Positions 11,771 to 23,596 of a stretch of DNA of 64,000 bases are shown piece by piece. Under the pieces are notes generated by a model, which worked only from the letters and a program-made list of their open reading frames with translations, did no database searches and was not told where the DNA came from. Position numbers and translations under genes: made by a program. How positions within the stretch are numbered: position 1 is the stretch's first letter; the number at the start of each line of letters is the position of its first letter. This DNA comes from Eretmocerus hayati. Lineage: Eukaryota; Arthropoda; Insecta; Hymenoptera; Aphelinidae. Where the stretch lies: positions 65,900,172-65,964,171 of the forward strand of contig CM056744.1 in assembly GCA_029851415.1 (NCBI GenBank). Reading direction: 5' to 3'.

Positions 11771-12200
11771 CTGGCTATATTGAATACATGTTGCATGATT
11801 CAAAATCATCACACAATACTTAGTGATTATCAATTTGAACATCCACGTGAAAGGACAATTAGAGTCATAAGTCCCTAATGAATATAATGAGATATATACA
11901 ATAGATTGAAAATGATATGTACCTTGGAATATTATGATGATATGTACACACAATTTGTCAGACATTCGAAGAACGAAACTGATATGTATCCTACTGGCTA
12001 TATTGAATACATGTTGCATGATTCAAAATCATCACACAATACTTGCAGGGGGCTCCGGACTCTCCTTGTTAGTGATTATCAATTTGACATTCACATGAAA
12101 GGGCAATTAGAGTCATAAGTCCCTAATGAATATAATGAGATATACACAATAGATTGAAAATGATATGTATCCTGGAATATTATAATGATAAGTACACACA
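11771..12200. repeat. About 200-bp tandem duplication with a 26-bp insertion in the second copy
   Basis: Copy one starts at 11771 (ggctatattgaatacatg) and copy two at about 11996, and both run through the same order of landmarks to a TATGTACACACAAT-like end. Copy two carries about 26 extra GC-rich bases (about 12044-12069, cagggggctccggactct) at a point where copy one is continuous. Confidence 0.85.
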
Positions 12201-12699
12201 ATTGTCATATATTTGGCTATTACAAGAATATCAGAAGAATAGGAAGCCTCCGGCTATGAAAGAGAACTCTCCGGAGCAGGTTTTCTCCCTTCAGGAGTTT
12301 TTCCTCGCTCCACGGGGATACTTCCCGGGCGAATGCGGAGGGGGCAAAAAAAAATCCATCGATTAAGGGGGAAGGTGTGACATATATACATGGGAAATAC
12401 TCGCTCAGGGACGAGCGCTTCCAAGAAAGTGCGCGACGACGAATCGTCGAGCACTTTAACACGGGCGGAATAGGCTGAATTAATGGGTTCCCGTGCACAT
12501 ACGATATCTCGGTGATTTCGCACAATTTTCTATTCGGACGACGAGCAATCTATAGTTAAAACGATGATCTTCGATTTGGCTGAGCAATAATTGCTTTAGA
12601 TTCATAATCCATCGGGAAATCGCGTGTGCACGCGGATAATTGGTTCTCAATAGGAAACTCAATGTTATGAATTTAAGAACGCGCTCACGGAAGCAGAGC
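12201..12699. other. Mixed-composition DNA, possible degraded LTR body
   Basis: This stretch is locally more GC-rich than its neighbours (12240-12480) and contains a short inverted repeat around 12433-12450 (cgacgacgaatcgtcg). No convincing coding frame is present. It may belong to the same old element as the TATA-bearing stretch that follows. Confidence 0.3.
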
Positions 12700-12890
12700 C
12701 AAGCACATATTACCATAAGCACTGGGCCTATATATAAGACCCGAAAATGTAGCCGAGGGGCACTTCTTCCGTAGCTCTTGACCAAGACGCATCTTATGTC
12801 AAAGACTATACTTGTTGAGCATTAAACTACATCAGCCACCTCATTCTGTCGTCTCGTACAGTCATTTTCCAACCCAGAAGAACCCGCACT
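12700..12890 (+). promoter_or_regulatory. TATA-bearing promoter-like or LTR-like stretch
   Basis: A good TATA box (ctatatataagacc, about 12727-12740) is followed by a CT/CA-rich leader containing gcattaaac, in an arrangement typical of short LTRs or of an insect Pol II promoter. No matching second LTR, primer-binding site or downstream frame was found, so it is only a candidate. Confidence 0.3.
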
Positions 12891-13299
12891 CCCACAAAGA
12901 TTATAACACCATAAGATATATCTCGAATCAGCCCCACTGATGTGCTGCAAGTAGGAAAAAAATGATGAGTACTTCAAGACGTATTACCATAATTTTAGGT
13001 TTTCTGAATTGTTGCACCATTTCAATTATAATGTTCAGGCTGTGAAAGCAATGCCAATGACGAGAAGATATTTCAAAATATGATCAAGAATGAAGAATTT
13101 GAGTCATCACTCGTTGATGTGCTACAATCTACACTCGATTGAGAGCTTGGAGAAAATAATTTCTACCTGCGTGAACTTCTGGATAAAGGTGATTTTTTGA
13201 ACGGCACATCGACGGGTCTAATTTTTTGGAGCTGGATGTGTTCGTGCACGCTCATTTTTTTCACTATTTGGTTGATTTCCGAAATGGCAAGCTCATATC

Positions 13300-14071
13300 G
13301 ACGCCTCTTACGAAGATTAACACCTCTTTACTTGTGACTGACGAAGATTAACGTTTATTCGTTGTGAACACGAAGATCAACGGATTCTCCTTAGGTCCAC
13401 GATACCTAACACTCACTCCTTAGGGGCACGGAGATGAAGGCATTCTCGTTAAGTCCACGAAGACTAACACTTACCCCTTAGTGGCACGAAGACTAACACT
13501 TACTGCTCAACGGCCCATGAGACTAGCACTTACTCCTGAACGGTATGAAGATTATAACACACTTGCACACGTTCTCGTTCAAAGGGACGGAGACCAAGTA
13601 TTTCGTCTTAGGGCCACAAAAGAGACACATTCTCTTTAGCGGCACGAAAATTAACGCATCCGTAGACTTCATTCGTGGAGGGACGGAGACTGTAAGTATT
13701 TCGTTTAAGACGAAGCACTTATAATCTCCGTCCCTTCACGAATGAAGTCTACGAATGTGTTAATTTTTGTGCCGCTACAGAGAACGTGTTACTTTTCGTG
13801 GCCTTAAGACGGAATATTTATAAACTTCGTCCTTTCAAGAAAAAAATGCGCGAATGTGTTAATCTTCGTGCAGTTTAAGGAGTAAGTGTTGATCTTCGTG
13901 GCGTACACAGTAATTGTTAATCTTCGTGGCGCTGAGGCGCAAGTGTTGATCTTCGTGGCGTACACAGTAAGTGTTAATCTTCGTGGCCGTAACAAAGCGA
14001 ATGCTAATCTTCGGCCCCCGTGTTGGTCTTCGTGGGCGTGAGCGGATGTGTTAATCTTCGTAAGAGGCGTC
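13300..14071. mobile_element. Foldback (FB)-like element: inverted arms made of short tandem repeats
   Basis: The left arm (13300-13706) is built from degenerate 30-40-bp units containing CACGAAGACTAACACTTAC. The right arm (13708-14071) has the reverse complement of the same units. The arms meet near 13707, where ggacggagactgtaag faces cttataatctccgtcc. The outer ends match as gacgcctcttacgaagatta and its complement. Inverted arms made of short direct repeats are the hallmark of Drosophila FB elements. The similarity here is structural; no sequence relationship is claimed. Frames across it translate the repeat and are not genes. Confidence 0.75.
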
Positions 14072-14195
14072 GGTATGTTCATTTTTGCACTCGAGCCTGT
14101 GGAGTAGAGTACGCACATTGACTGTAAAGAGTCAATGTGTACGTCGCGAGTTACATTGACTAGCACCTTCATTGAGTATGCGATGTTCGCATTGA

Positions 14196-14236
14196 CGTGG
14201 TATACATGAAATTCTCCGAATTTGATGTATACCACG
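14196..14236. repeat. Short imperfect inverted repeat
   Basis: CGTGGTATACAT (14196-14207) is matched by ATGTATACCACG (14225-14236), with partial pairing continuing inward. It lies about 120 bp beyond the FB-like element. Confidence 0.8.
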
Positions 14237-14454
14237 ATTTATGTGGAGATCTTGACAAAAATACTGCGTCTTTGAAACGAAAGATCGTTGGGAATACGAA
14301 GCGGAATCCTAAGAAAAGGGAGCATCAGAATCAAGTTGATGCAAAAGATTCTGCTAGTACGGCAACTCGAAGAGTTTTGAAAGATGAAGGGGTTATAGAA
14401 AAACGAAGCCTCAGAAGAGCAGGTAAAGTTTGTGGTCCGAAGATTATGAAGTAG
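14197..14454 (+). CDS. Weak hypothetical small basic protein (85 codons)
   Basis: The second half of this frame is strongly basic (runs such as KRKIVGNTKRNPKKREH), with codon use that looks more like coding sequence than its surroundings. However, a comparably long frame lies on the opposite strand, the start overlaps a short inverted repeat, and no domain is recognisable. I list it as a possible exon or relic only. Confidence 0.2.
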   Translation: MVYMKFSEFDVYHDLCGDLDKNTASLKRKIVGNTKRNPKKREHQNQVDAKDSASTATRRVLKDEGVIEKRSLRRAGKVCGPKIMK

Positions 14455-15899
14455 AATGGAAAATGTGTGCTTCGCAAATTTGTTCGAGGAATCATAATTT
14501 TTCCATTTTGTGTTGTTCATGTTATCTTTGAGAACGTTGATTTCAAGATCATGAGTTGTTCTATGGATGAACTTCAAGGGTTGTTATTATTCTTATTCTC
14601 TTATTGTTATGGTCTTGAGATATATGGAGGAATAAAATGTATTTCATCTTTGGTATCTACCGGTTCCTTTTCGAACCCTTGTCCCAGCTTGTTTGCCACA
14701 TCTCAAGTTTCCGTTAACTTTTTGGCCTGGTATCGGAGATAGGACTCAAGAAGGTACACGCTCATTGAATTTTTTCGAAATTATTCTACCAAGCAGATAT
14801 TTTTTCGAGACACTTGATTAGGAAGGAAATATTTCTAAGAACTTGGAAGTCTGACATATGGTTCATGATTCAGAATATTTTTACTCTCCCCTTGGGGAAA
14901 TAAGTATCTTCTGTGCGGTAATCTGAGCCTCTGATCATTTGAAGTCGTGTCGTCGAACATTCTTGTCCGGTTGTGAGTCTTTATGATCTGTTTGGACCAG
15001 TGAAGAGCTCAGATGTTGGTTTTTTTGCATTTCCATGACGATGATGTGAGTCGAAAGTCGTGCACGAACTAGGAATCATCATTCTGAATGATGTATCTCA
15101 AGGTGAGCAAAACCTCAGAGGTGTGCTCCAAGTTTGGAAAAAAAATTTCCAAACACGAAAGATCAAAAGTTCCTGAATATAGCCCATATAGGTATACGCT
15201 CGAGTCAACTAGACTCGGCAGCGCGAACTAGGTACAGCTATATACCGTGAGCTGGAGATGAGCTTCGCTCTCTCAACTTGCCTAGAGATACAGCTCTCCC
15301 CCTTCCCGCCGGCGCTCCTCTTCCTGTCTCTCTCTCCCGCACTCTCTCTCCCTCGCGCGCGCGCAAGCACTCGTTGGAAGCGCTGCACTATAGAACTGGA
15401 TAGTGCCGTGCGTGGGAAGGCATCTCTATATCTAGTACTCACGCAGTAATCCTCTTTTTCTCTCGCTCTCTTTCTCCTGTACACTGGCTGGTATACTGTA
15501 TGTGTGTGTCGCACTGGTGTAGGCTTAGCGTCTCCGTGCGCCAACTTCCAGATAATTGCATCACTTTTGGTAATGCATCCAAAAATCCTGGGAAGTTCAC
15601 GGAAATGCTGCTGACGGGAGCATCTGGTGCTTGGGTACCTCATTCCTTCGCTGCATCTGGAGCGTAAGGTTTTTTCCTTCACTACGTATGGAGTTTGCGG
15701 GTTTTCTCTTCGCTGCTACTGGAGCGTGCGAGCAGCCGCAGACGCACTATCTTTTCAAAAACTCAACTTTGCTAGTAAATCCGCTTCAATGGGCTTCATC
15801 AACGATCGGGATGATTCAGACGGCATTCTCTTCGACATTTTCTCAGCTACACGATGGGCGATGCCTTTGTTGTCCTAAACTCGAGGGGGAGGGATGGGG
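14455..15899. other. No gene recognised; CT-rich low-complexity patch
   Basis: The stretch has no convincing gene. Positions about 15290-15480 are rich in C/T runs and CG-containing microsatellite-like sequence, which opens spurious long frames on both strands. Around 15640-15735 a short motif ending in ctggagcg occurs twice. Confidence 0.5.
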
Positions 15900-15954
15900 G
15901 CGATAAACGCCCTCCGAAAGAAATAACGATATTCTCTCAAAACGAAACATACAC

Positions 15955-18900
15955 GTGACGAGTCCCTCATTCTACTGCCAACTTGGATACACTTGGAGTA
16001 CATTCTAGGGCCCTATAGTTGAATTTTGGGCCTATCCTCGAACCTGGAAATCACTGCTATGAATATTAAGAAAGATTTTTAGCCAGAAACATGTTAAAGA
16101 CACTATTTGGCGAAAATCGTTGATTCTAAGTCGGTGAACGTTCTGCTGCCTCCTGAAAAACAATAGCGATGAATTCTGGGATTATTTTACGAGATTTTCA
16201 GCTAACTCTCGAATTCAGAAATTGCCGTTGAGATTGTTGCGATGCGTTTTAAGCTGGAAACGGTTGAAAATGCCCTTCCGCTTGATCAAAGTCATGGATT
16301 GTACCTCGGATTGTCTACTACTGCTAGCTCAGAAACAATTGGAGTGCACTCGAAATGGCTGAACATAATTTTGACATCAATTCCGAGTCACAAAACTACT
16401 GCAGGATGATATATGACCGATATCAGGCCAGAAAAGCTTCAAAAGAAATTGACGTTTGGAAAAAAACTATGGAGTTTAGATGAAGAAAAACTCTACTGTC
16501 AACAAGTTGAGGCTTGACGTACATTTCAGTCCTCCCTCACAAAATTTCAAGCTCAAGCCCGAATCTGGGAATTGCTGCTGAGAGCTCTCGGATCGATTTT
16601 GAGCAAAAAACGTGAGATGAATTGAACAAATTTATGCGTTATTATGAATCAAAGGTTGGAAACCGCTCTACTGCCACATGAGAGATGGTCACATCACAAT
16701 CCAGGGTCATTCAACGAAATTTTGAGCACGATCTGAGGATAGCTTCTGAGAGTACTGGGATCGATTCTAATACGGCATGTGTCAGGAGTGTGACCCTAAA
16801 GTTGCAAATCATCTCGATTGGCCGGTTTTAACTCGGAATTCCTTTTGCTGCCAGCTTAGAAATACTTGGAGTATACTCTGTGATCACTCGGCAAGATTTT
16901 GACACTGACACCGAGTCCGAGAACTGCTGCAGTGAGATTCAGTACCGGTATTGGGTCGGAAAAGGCTGACTAATACGGCACTTTTGGCGCAAAATGCTAA
17001 TACTCAGGTGAATAAGAGAAGTACTGCCAACAAATAAACAATTGTAACCAATTCTGGATCTTTTCCACAGAATTTTGAGCCCAATCTCAGACCCGAGAAT
17101 CGCTGCAAAGAGCACTGAGATCAATCCTTATCCAGCAACATTTCAAAAAGATCGAGAATTCTCGCATAATCGTGGATTATAGGACCGAAATCATCCTACT
17201 GCCACCTAAACAGCAATCGAGATAAATTTTGGGATCATTTGCCGTGATTTTGAACAAAACCCCGATTCTTTATATATCTGCTGAGAACTTTAGGATCGAT
17301 TCTGAGGCATAAACTGCGAAGTGGCATTGGAAATGAACCAGATCTAATGATTCTAACTCCCAATAAATACTACTGATACCCCGAGAATATATACAGTGAA
17401 ATATAGGTTCACAGACGGGAATTTCTAGCCAAACCCTGCATCCGATAATTTTTGCAGAGGAATTTCAGATGCATATTGAGCTCAGGATTGTCATAAATTA
17501 CAGTCGATCTGATAAGGAATAGTTGAATTTTTTTCCAATTGTACTACGGCCAAGATAAGTACCATTCTATCTCGTTACAAGTTCAGGAGTGAATATTTGG
17601 AGCCCGGTGTCATGCCCCCAAATCACTGCAGTGTAATCTGCAGTCAAGATTGGGCCGAAATCATCGGAAAACCGCGCGGATCCCACGGAGAACCACGAGT
17701 TTTAGGAGGGAAATCATGCTACTGCCAACTCGAGAATGATCTTATCGAGTTCAAAATTTGCCAGTGGATTTTATGGGCACATTCCCGTGTCTCAAAACTA
17801 CTGCAGTGCGATCTGAGACCAATATTCGGGCCAAAGTACTCGCAAATCAGCGCGGGTTATATAAAAGAAGATGAATCATAGGGCGTAAATCCTACTCTTG
17901 CCAACTTGAGAATAGATCCAGGACATTTTGAGTTCCGCTAGAATTATTTTGCTCCCGGTCTCGTGTCTGACGATTACTGCAGTGCGATCTGCGATCGGTA
18001 TTGGACCCAGAATTGTAGGAAACGTCTGCGGATCCTAAAGAAAATGATGATCTCTAGAGGGTAAATCGTACTACTGCCGATTCTATGAGGAATCTAATAC
18101 ATGTTCTGATCGACTAGAAACATTTTAAGCCCAGCTCTGTCACTCAGAACAACCGCAGTGCGATTTAAAACCAGTATTGGTCCCCGAAACGTGGGAAATC
18201 CGTGCGGATTCCACGAGGAATGATGGAGTTCAAAACGGAAATCGTAATACTGCCATACCACGAGCGATTCCATCGGATTTTATGTTTGTCAGTGAATATT
18301 TTGGGCACGGTCCCATGTTTCAGAGTCACTGCAGTGCGATCCGAGATCGGTATTGGGCCCAGAATCATCGGAAATGATTGCAAATCGTATTCAGAATCAT
18401 GAATTCTAGGAGCTAAATCCTATTCCTGCCAACTCGATGAGGAATCCAGTTGATTCTGGGATCGACTAGAAAAACTTTCAGCCAAGTCCGGTTACTGAGA
18501 TCCTCTGCAGTCCGATGTAAAACCAGTATTGAGCCCCGGATCGTCGGAAATTCGTGCGGATCCCACAGAAAATGATCCATCTCAGGATGGAAATCGTACT
18601 ACTGCGACCCTTGAAACCGACCAAGCACATTTTGAATTGGGGGAAAAATATTCTGTGCTTAGTCCCGTGTCTCAACATCACTGTAGTTCGATCCGTCATC
18701 GATATTGGGCCCAGGATCATCGGAGATAACTGCAAATCGTATTCAGATTCATGAATTCTGTGGGGTAAATCCTATTCCTGCCAACCGGATGAAGGATCCA
18801 GTTGATTTGGGGATCGATTTGGAATATTCTGAGCCCAGTCCCGTGGCTCAGAGTCACTGCAGTGCGATGTGAAACCAGTACTGGTCCCCGGACCGTCCGA

Positions 18901-19980
18901 TATCCGTGCGGATCCCATGGAGAATGATACATCTTAGGATGGATATCGTACTACTGCGGCCCTTGAAACCGACCCAGCACATTTTGAATCGGAAGAGAAA
19001 TATTTTGTGCCAAGTCCCGTGTCTCAAAATCCCTGCAGAGCGATCTGCGATCGGTATTGGACCCAGAATCCTCGGAAACTTCTGCGGATCCTACAGAAAA
19101 TGACTATCACTAGGGGGTGAAACGTACTACTGCCAACTGGATGATGAATCCAGTACATTTTGGGATTGACCAGAACTATCTTGGGCCCAGCCCCATGGCT
19201 CAGAGTCACTGCAGTGCGATCTGAAATCAATATAGGGCCGAAATCATCGGAAATCCATGCGGATTCCACTGGAGCATGATGAAAAGTTTGGGGAGGGATA
19301 CGTAACCTTGACAACATGGTAATAATTCGATGTTGTTCCAGGCACACGAGGGAATATGTCTCGTTCAACACCGATCCAGAATATTGGCGGAGAGTCAATC
19401 GTCATCTGTCTCGAACTCGACAAATTCGATAGCCCCCGCAAGTCCATCTCAGATTAAAGTAAATCTGAATGGATGACTTCCTCCTGTCAACTCGGAATGA
19501 GTCGTTAGTTATGTTCCAGCTCAGCCCCGATCCGGGACTTTAATCTCAGATTCATTGCTAAGAGATCGCACGAAAAGATTAATCCTATTCTGACCTGTGC
19601 TTGAAACCCGAATCCCAAGACCTCGTCCTCGTAAGAATTGAAGTGGTGGAATAACACCTCATTTGGACCTAACTTTGATTAACTTTTGACAACGCCTTCC
19701 ATTGTATGTAACAGTGTTGAGATTATTTCCCTCGTTTTTTAATAGACCAGATACTTTCCCCGGGCAAATTCATGACTTTCAATGTAAATGGAATCTCAGT
19801 AGGCCTGTTATAAACCACTATTGTTGGCGAGTAGCAATACAATAAGCCCAAAGAGCATACAAAAAATCACGGGAGAGTTTATCCATGGAAATTTTACAGC
19901 CAGATTCTACTGAAGATCTTAGGATCGAATTTACAGTCGTAATCCGGAGTTCGGATAAGCTTATCCAAGGCGCCACAATT
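15955..19980 (-). repeat. Left arm: about 21 satellite monomers of about 176 bp
   Basis: A landmark CTACTGCCAACT (or close variant) recurs at about 15973, 16496, 16670, 17021, 17200, 17720, 18072, 18424, 18600, 18775, 18950, 19128 and intermediate sites, giving a period of 170-180 bp. A second landmark, CACTGCAGTG, appears in many monomers. The last 700 bp toward the centre are more diverged and are longer than the matching part of the right arm. No genes are present; short frames repeat from monomer to monomer. Confidence 0.9.
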
Positions 19981-20015
19981 GCCAGTCCTGATAGATGAGC
20001 AAACTCGCCGCACCG

Positions 20016-23000
20016 ATTGTGGCGCCTCGGATTCGCTTATCTGGACTCCAGATTACGACTATAAATTCGAGTCTAAGATGTACGGGGAATCACGCGGATA
20101 TCAGAACTGTGTCCACGAGGTTGCTCATAACAATAATGATCTTACGTCTCGGTTTCCCGTCACTCACATCGCACTGCAGTGGATCTGAGTGACGGGACTG
20201 GGCTCAGAATATTCCTTGTCGAGCCCAAGATCAAATGGATCCATCAGGCGGTTGGCAGGAATAGGACTCACCCCCTAGAATTCATGATTCTGAATACGAT
20301 TTGTAGTTATCTCCGATGATCCTGGGCCCAATACCGATCGCAGATCGCACGACAGTGATTATGAGACACGGGACTAGGCTCGAAATATTCCTATTCGATC
20401 CCCAAATCAACTGGATCCTTCATCCGGTTGGCAGGAATAGGATTTACCCCCTAGAATCCATAATTCTCAATACGATTTGCAGTTATTTCCGATGATCCTG
20501 GGCCCAATACCGATAACGGATCACACCGCAGAGACTCTGAGCCACGGGACTGGGCGCAAAATATTTCGAGTCAATTCCAGAAAGTACTGGATTCATCATC
20601 CCGTTGGCAGTAGTACGATTCACCCCCTAAAAATCGTCATTTTCCGTAGGATCCGCAGAAGTTTCCAATGATTCTGGGCCCAATACCGATCGCAGATTGG
20701 AATACAGTGATTCTGAGACACGAGACTGAACAGAATATATTTCTCTCCCAATTCAAAACGTGCTGGGTCGGTTCCAAGGGTCGCGGTAGTACGATTTTCA
20801 TCCCAAGATGGATCATTTTCCGTGGGATCCGCACGGACTTTCGACGATCCGGGGCCCAATACTGGTTTTACATCGCACTGCAGAGGATCTGAGTGACCGG
20901 ACTGGGTTCGAAATATTTTTAGTCGATCCCAGAATCAACTGGATTCCTCATGGGATTGGCAGGAATAGGATTTACCTCCTAGAATTCATGATTCTGGATA
21001 CGATTTGCAATTATTTCCGATGATTCTGGGCCCAATACCGATCTCAGATCGCACTGCAGTGACTCTGAGACATGGGACCGGGCCCAAAATATTCCATGAC
21101 AAACATGGAATCCGATGGAATCGCTCGCGGTTTGACAGTATTACGATTTACGTTCTAAACCCCATCATTTCTCGTGGGATCCGCACGGATTTCCGACGTT
21201 CCGGGGCCCAATACTGGTTTTAAATCGCACTGCAGTGGTTCTGAGCGACAAAGCTGGGCTTGGAATGTTTCAAGTCGATTAAAAAATGTATTGGATTCCT
21301 CATAGAATTGGCAGTAGTACGATTTACCCTCTAGAAATCATCATTTCCTTTAGGATCCGCAGAAGTTGCCCACAAATCTGGGTCCAATACCGATCGCATA
21401 TCGCACTGCAGTTATCGTCAGACACGAGACCGGGAGCAAAATAATTCTAGCGGGACTCAAAATGTCCTGGATCTATTCTCAAGTTGGCAGGAGTAGGATT
21501 CATACCCTAGGATTCATCTTCTTCTATATAACCCGCGCTGATTTGCGAGTACTTTGGCCCGAATATTGGTCTCAGATCGCACTGCAATAGTTTTGAGACA
21601 CGAGAATGTGCCCATAGAATCCACTGGCAAACTTGGAACTCGATGAGATCATTCTCGAGTTGGCAGTAGTAAGATTTCCCTCCTAAAACTCGTCATCCTC
21701 CGTGGGATCCGCGCGGTTGACCGATGATTCCGGCCCAATCTTGACTGCAGATCACACTGCAGTGATTCGGGGGCATGACACCGGGCTCAAAATAATCACT
21801 TTTGGAGTTGTAACGAGATGGAATGGTACTTCCCTTGGCAGTAGTACAATTGAAGAAAACAATTCAACTATTCCTCATCAGATCGACCGTAATTTATGAC
21901 AATCCTGAGCTCAATATGCATCTGAAATTTCTCTGCAAAAATTATCGGATGCAGGGTTTGGCTAGAAATTCCCGTCTGTGAACCTAGATTTCACTGTATG
22001 TATTCTCGGGGTATCAGTAGTATTCATTGGGAGTTAGAATCATTAGATCTGGTTCATTTCCAATGCCACTTCGCAGTTTATGCCTCAGAATCGATCCTAA
22101 AGTTCTCAGCAGATATATAAAGAATCGGGGTTTTGTTCAAAATCACGGCAAATGATCCCAAAATGTATCTCGATTGCTGTTCAGGTGGCAGTAGGACGAT
22201 TTCCGCCCTATAATCCACGATTATGCGAGAATTCTCTACCTTTCTGAAATGCTGCTGGATAAGGATTGATCTCAGTGCTCTTGGCAGCGATTCTCGGGTG
22301 TGAGATCGGGCTCAAAATTCTGTGAGAAAGATCCAGAATTGGTACCATTCGTCGATAAGTTGGCAGTACTCCTTTCATTCACCTTAACATCATCATTTTG
22401 CGCCAAAAGTGCCGTATCTGGCAGCTTTTTTCGACCCAATACCGGTACTGAACCTCACTGCAGCAGGTCTCGGACTCGGTATCAGTGTCAAAATCTCGCC
22501 GAGTGATCACAGAGTATAGTCCAAGTATTTCTAAGCTGGCAGCAATAGGGATTCCGAGCTAACACCGGCTGATCGGGATGATTTGCAACGCTAGTGACAC
22601 ACTCCTGATACATGCCGTATTAGAATCGATGCCAGTACTCTCAAAAGCTATCCCCAGATCTCAGATTATGCTTAAAATTCCGTTGAATAACCCTGGATTG
22701 TGATTTGACCATTTTTCATGTGGCAGTAGAGCGGTTTCCAACCTATGATTCATAATAACGCAAAAATTTGCTCAATTCATCTCACGCTTTTGGCTCAAAA
22801 TCGATCTGAGAGCTCTCAGCAGCAATTCCCAGATTCGGGTTTGAGCTTGAAATCTTGTGAGGGAGGAATGGAATGTACGTCGAGCCTTAATTTTTTGGCA
22901 GTAGAATTTTTCTCCATCTAAAACTCATAGTTTTTTTCCAAACGTCAATTTTTTTTCAAGCTTTTCTGGCCTGATATCGGTCATAAATCATCCTGCAGTA

Positions 23001-23440
23001 GTTCTGAGACACGGAGTCGATGTCAAAATCATGTTCAGCCATTTCAGAGTCACTTTTGAGCTGGCAGTAGTAGAAAATCCGAGCTACAATCCATGACTTT
23101 GATCAGGCGGAAGGGCATTTTCAACCGTTTTTAGCTCAAAACGCATCGCAACAATCTCAACAGCAATTTCTGAATTCGAGAGTTAGCTGAAAATCTCGTA
23201 AAATAATCCCAGAATTGATCGCTATTGTTTTTCAGGAGGCAGTAGAACGGTCACCGACTTGGAATCAACAATTTTCGTCAAATATACAGTGTCTATCACA
23301 TGTTTCTGGCTGAAAACCGCTCTTAAAATTGATAGCAGTGATTTCCAGGTTCGAGGATAGGCCAAAAATTCAACTATAGGATCCTAGGATGTACTCCAAG
23401 TGTCTTCAAGTTGGCAGTAGAACGAGGGACTTGTCACGTG
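20016..23440 (+). repeat. Right arm: about 19 satellite monomers of about 176 bp
   Basis: Here the landmark is the complement, GGCAGTAGTACGATTT or a variant, at about 20247, 20429, 20605, 20960, 21303, 21484, 21662, 21837, 22185, 22364, 22538, 22721, 22898, 23062, 23237 and 23414. Spacings run 164-183 bp and average about 176. Monomers mirror those of the left arm in order. The right arm is roughly 600 bp shorter because sequence is missing near the centre. Confidence 0.9.
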
Positions 23441-23495
23441 TATGTTTTGTTCCGGGAGAATATCGTTGTTTCTCGTGGGGGGGGGGCGTTTATCT

Positions 23496-23596
23496 GTGGT
23501 GGGCTTAGCGAGTTGTGTGGCCTCTGCGGGGGGAGAGTGGGGAGGCCGAGATAACACGGACATGGAAACTTTGAGTGTCTGTGTGAGGCCCACCAC
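23496..23596. mobile_element. 101-bp miniature element with GTGGTGGGC termini, copy 1
   Basis: The segment begins GTGGTGGGCTTAG and ends GAGGCCCACCAC, so its ends are inverted repeats. A second copy with about 88% identity lies at 36207-36307. Both copies sit at the edge of, or within, the 176-bp satellite. It is too short to code for anything. Confidence 0.6.

Larger units (their letters stand above)
15900..23494. repeat. Giant palindrome of about 7.6 kb made of 176-bp satellite monomers
   Basis: The ends match in inverted orientation: gataaacgcc near 15902 faces ggcgtttatc near 23485-23494, and CACGTGTATGTTT and its complement lie just inside. The centre is near 19998, where GGCGCCACAATT (about 19970-19981) faces GATTGTGGCGCC (about 20016-20027). 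The arms are mirrored monomer by monomer: 17390-17560 pairs with 21840-22010 at about 95% identity by eye, and 18180-18410 with 20980-21220 at about 90%. The whole structure therefore looks like one inverted duplication of an array. Confidence 0.9.

Noticed and set aside
13804..14235. 143-codon minus-strand frame with repeated TKINT peptides
   Set aside because: It is a translation of the FB-like tandem units (GTGTTAATCTTCGT); the peptide repeat follows from the DNA repeat.
15209..15682. 157-codon minus-strand frame rich in Arg and Ser
   Set aside because: It crosses CT-rich low-complexity DNA, has overlapping frames on the other strand, and shows no domain.
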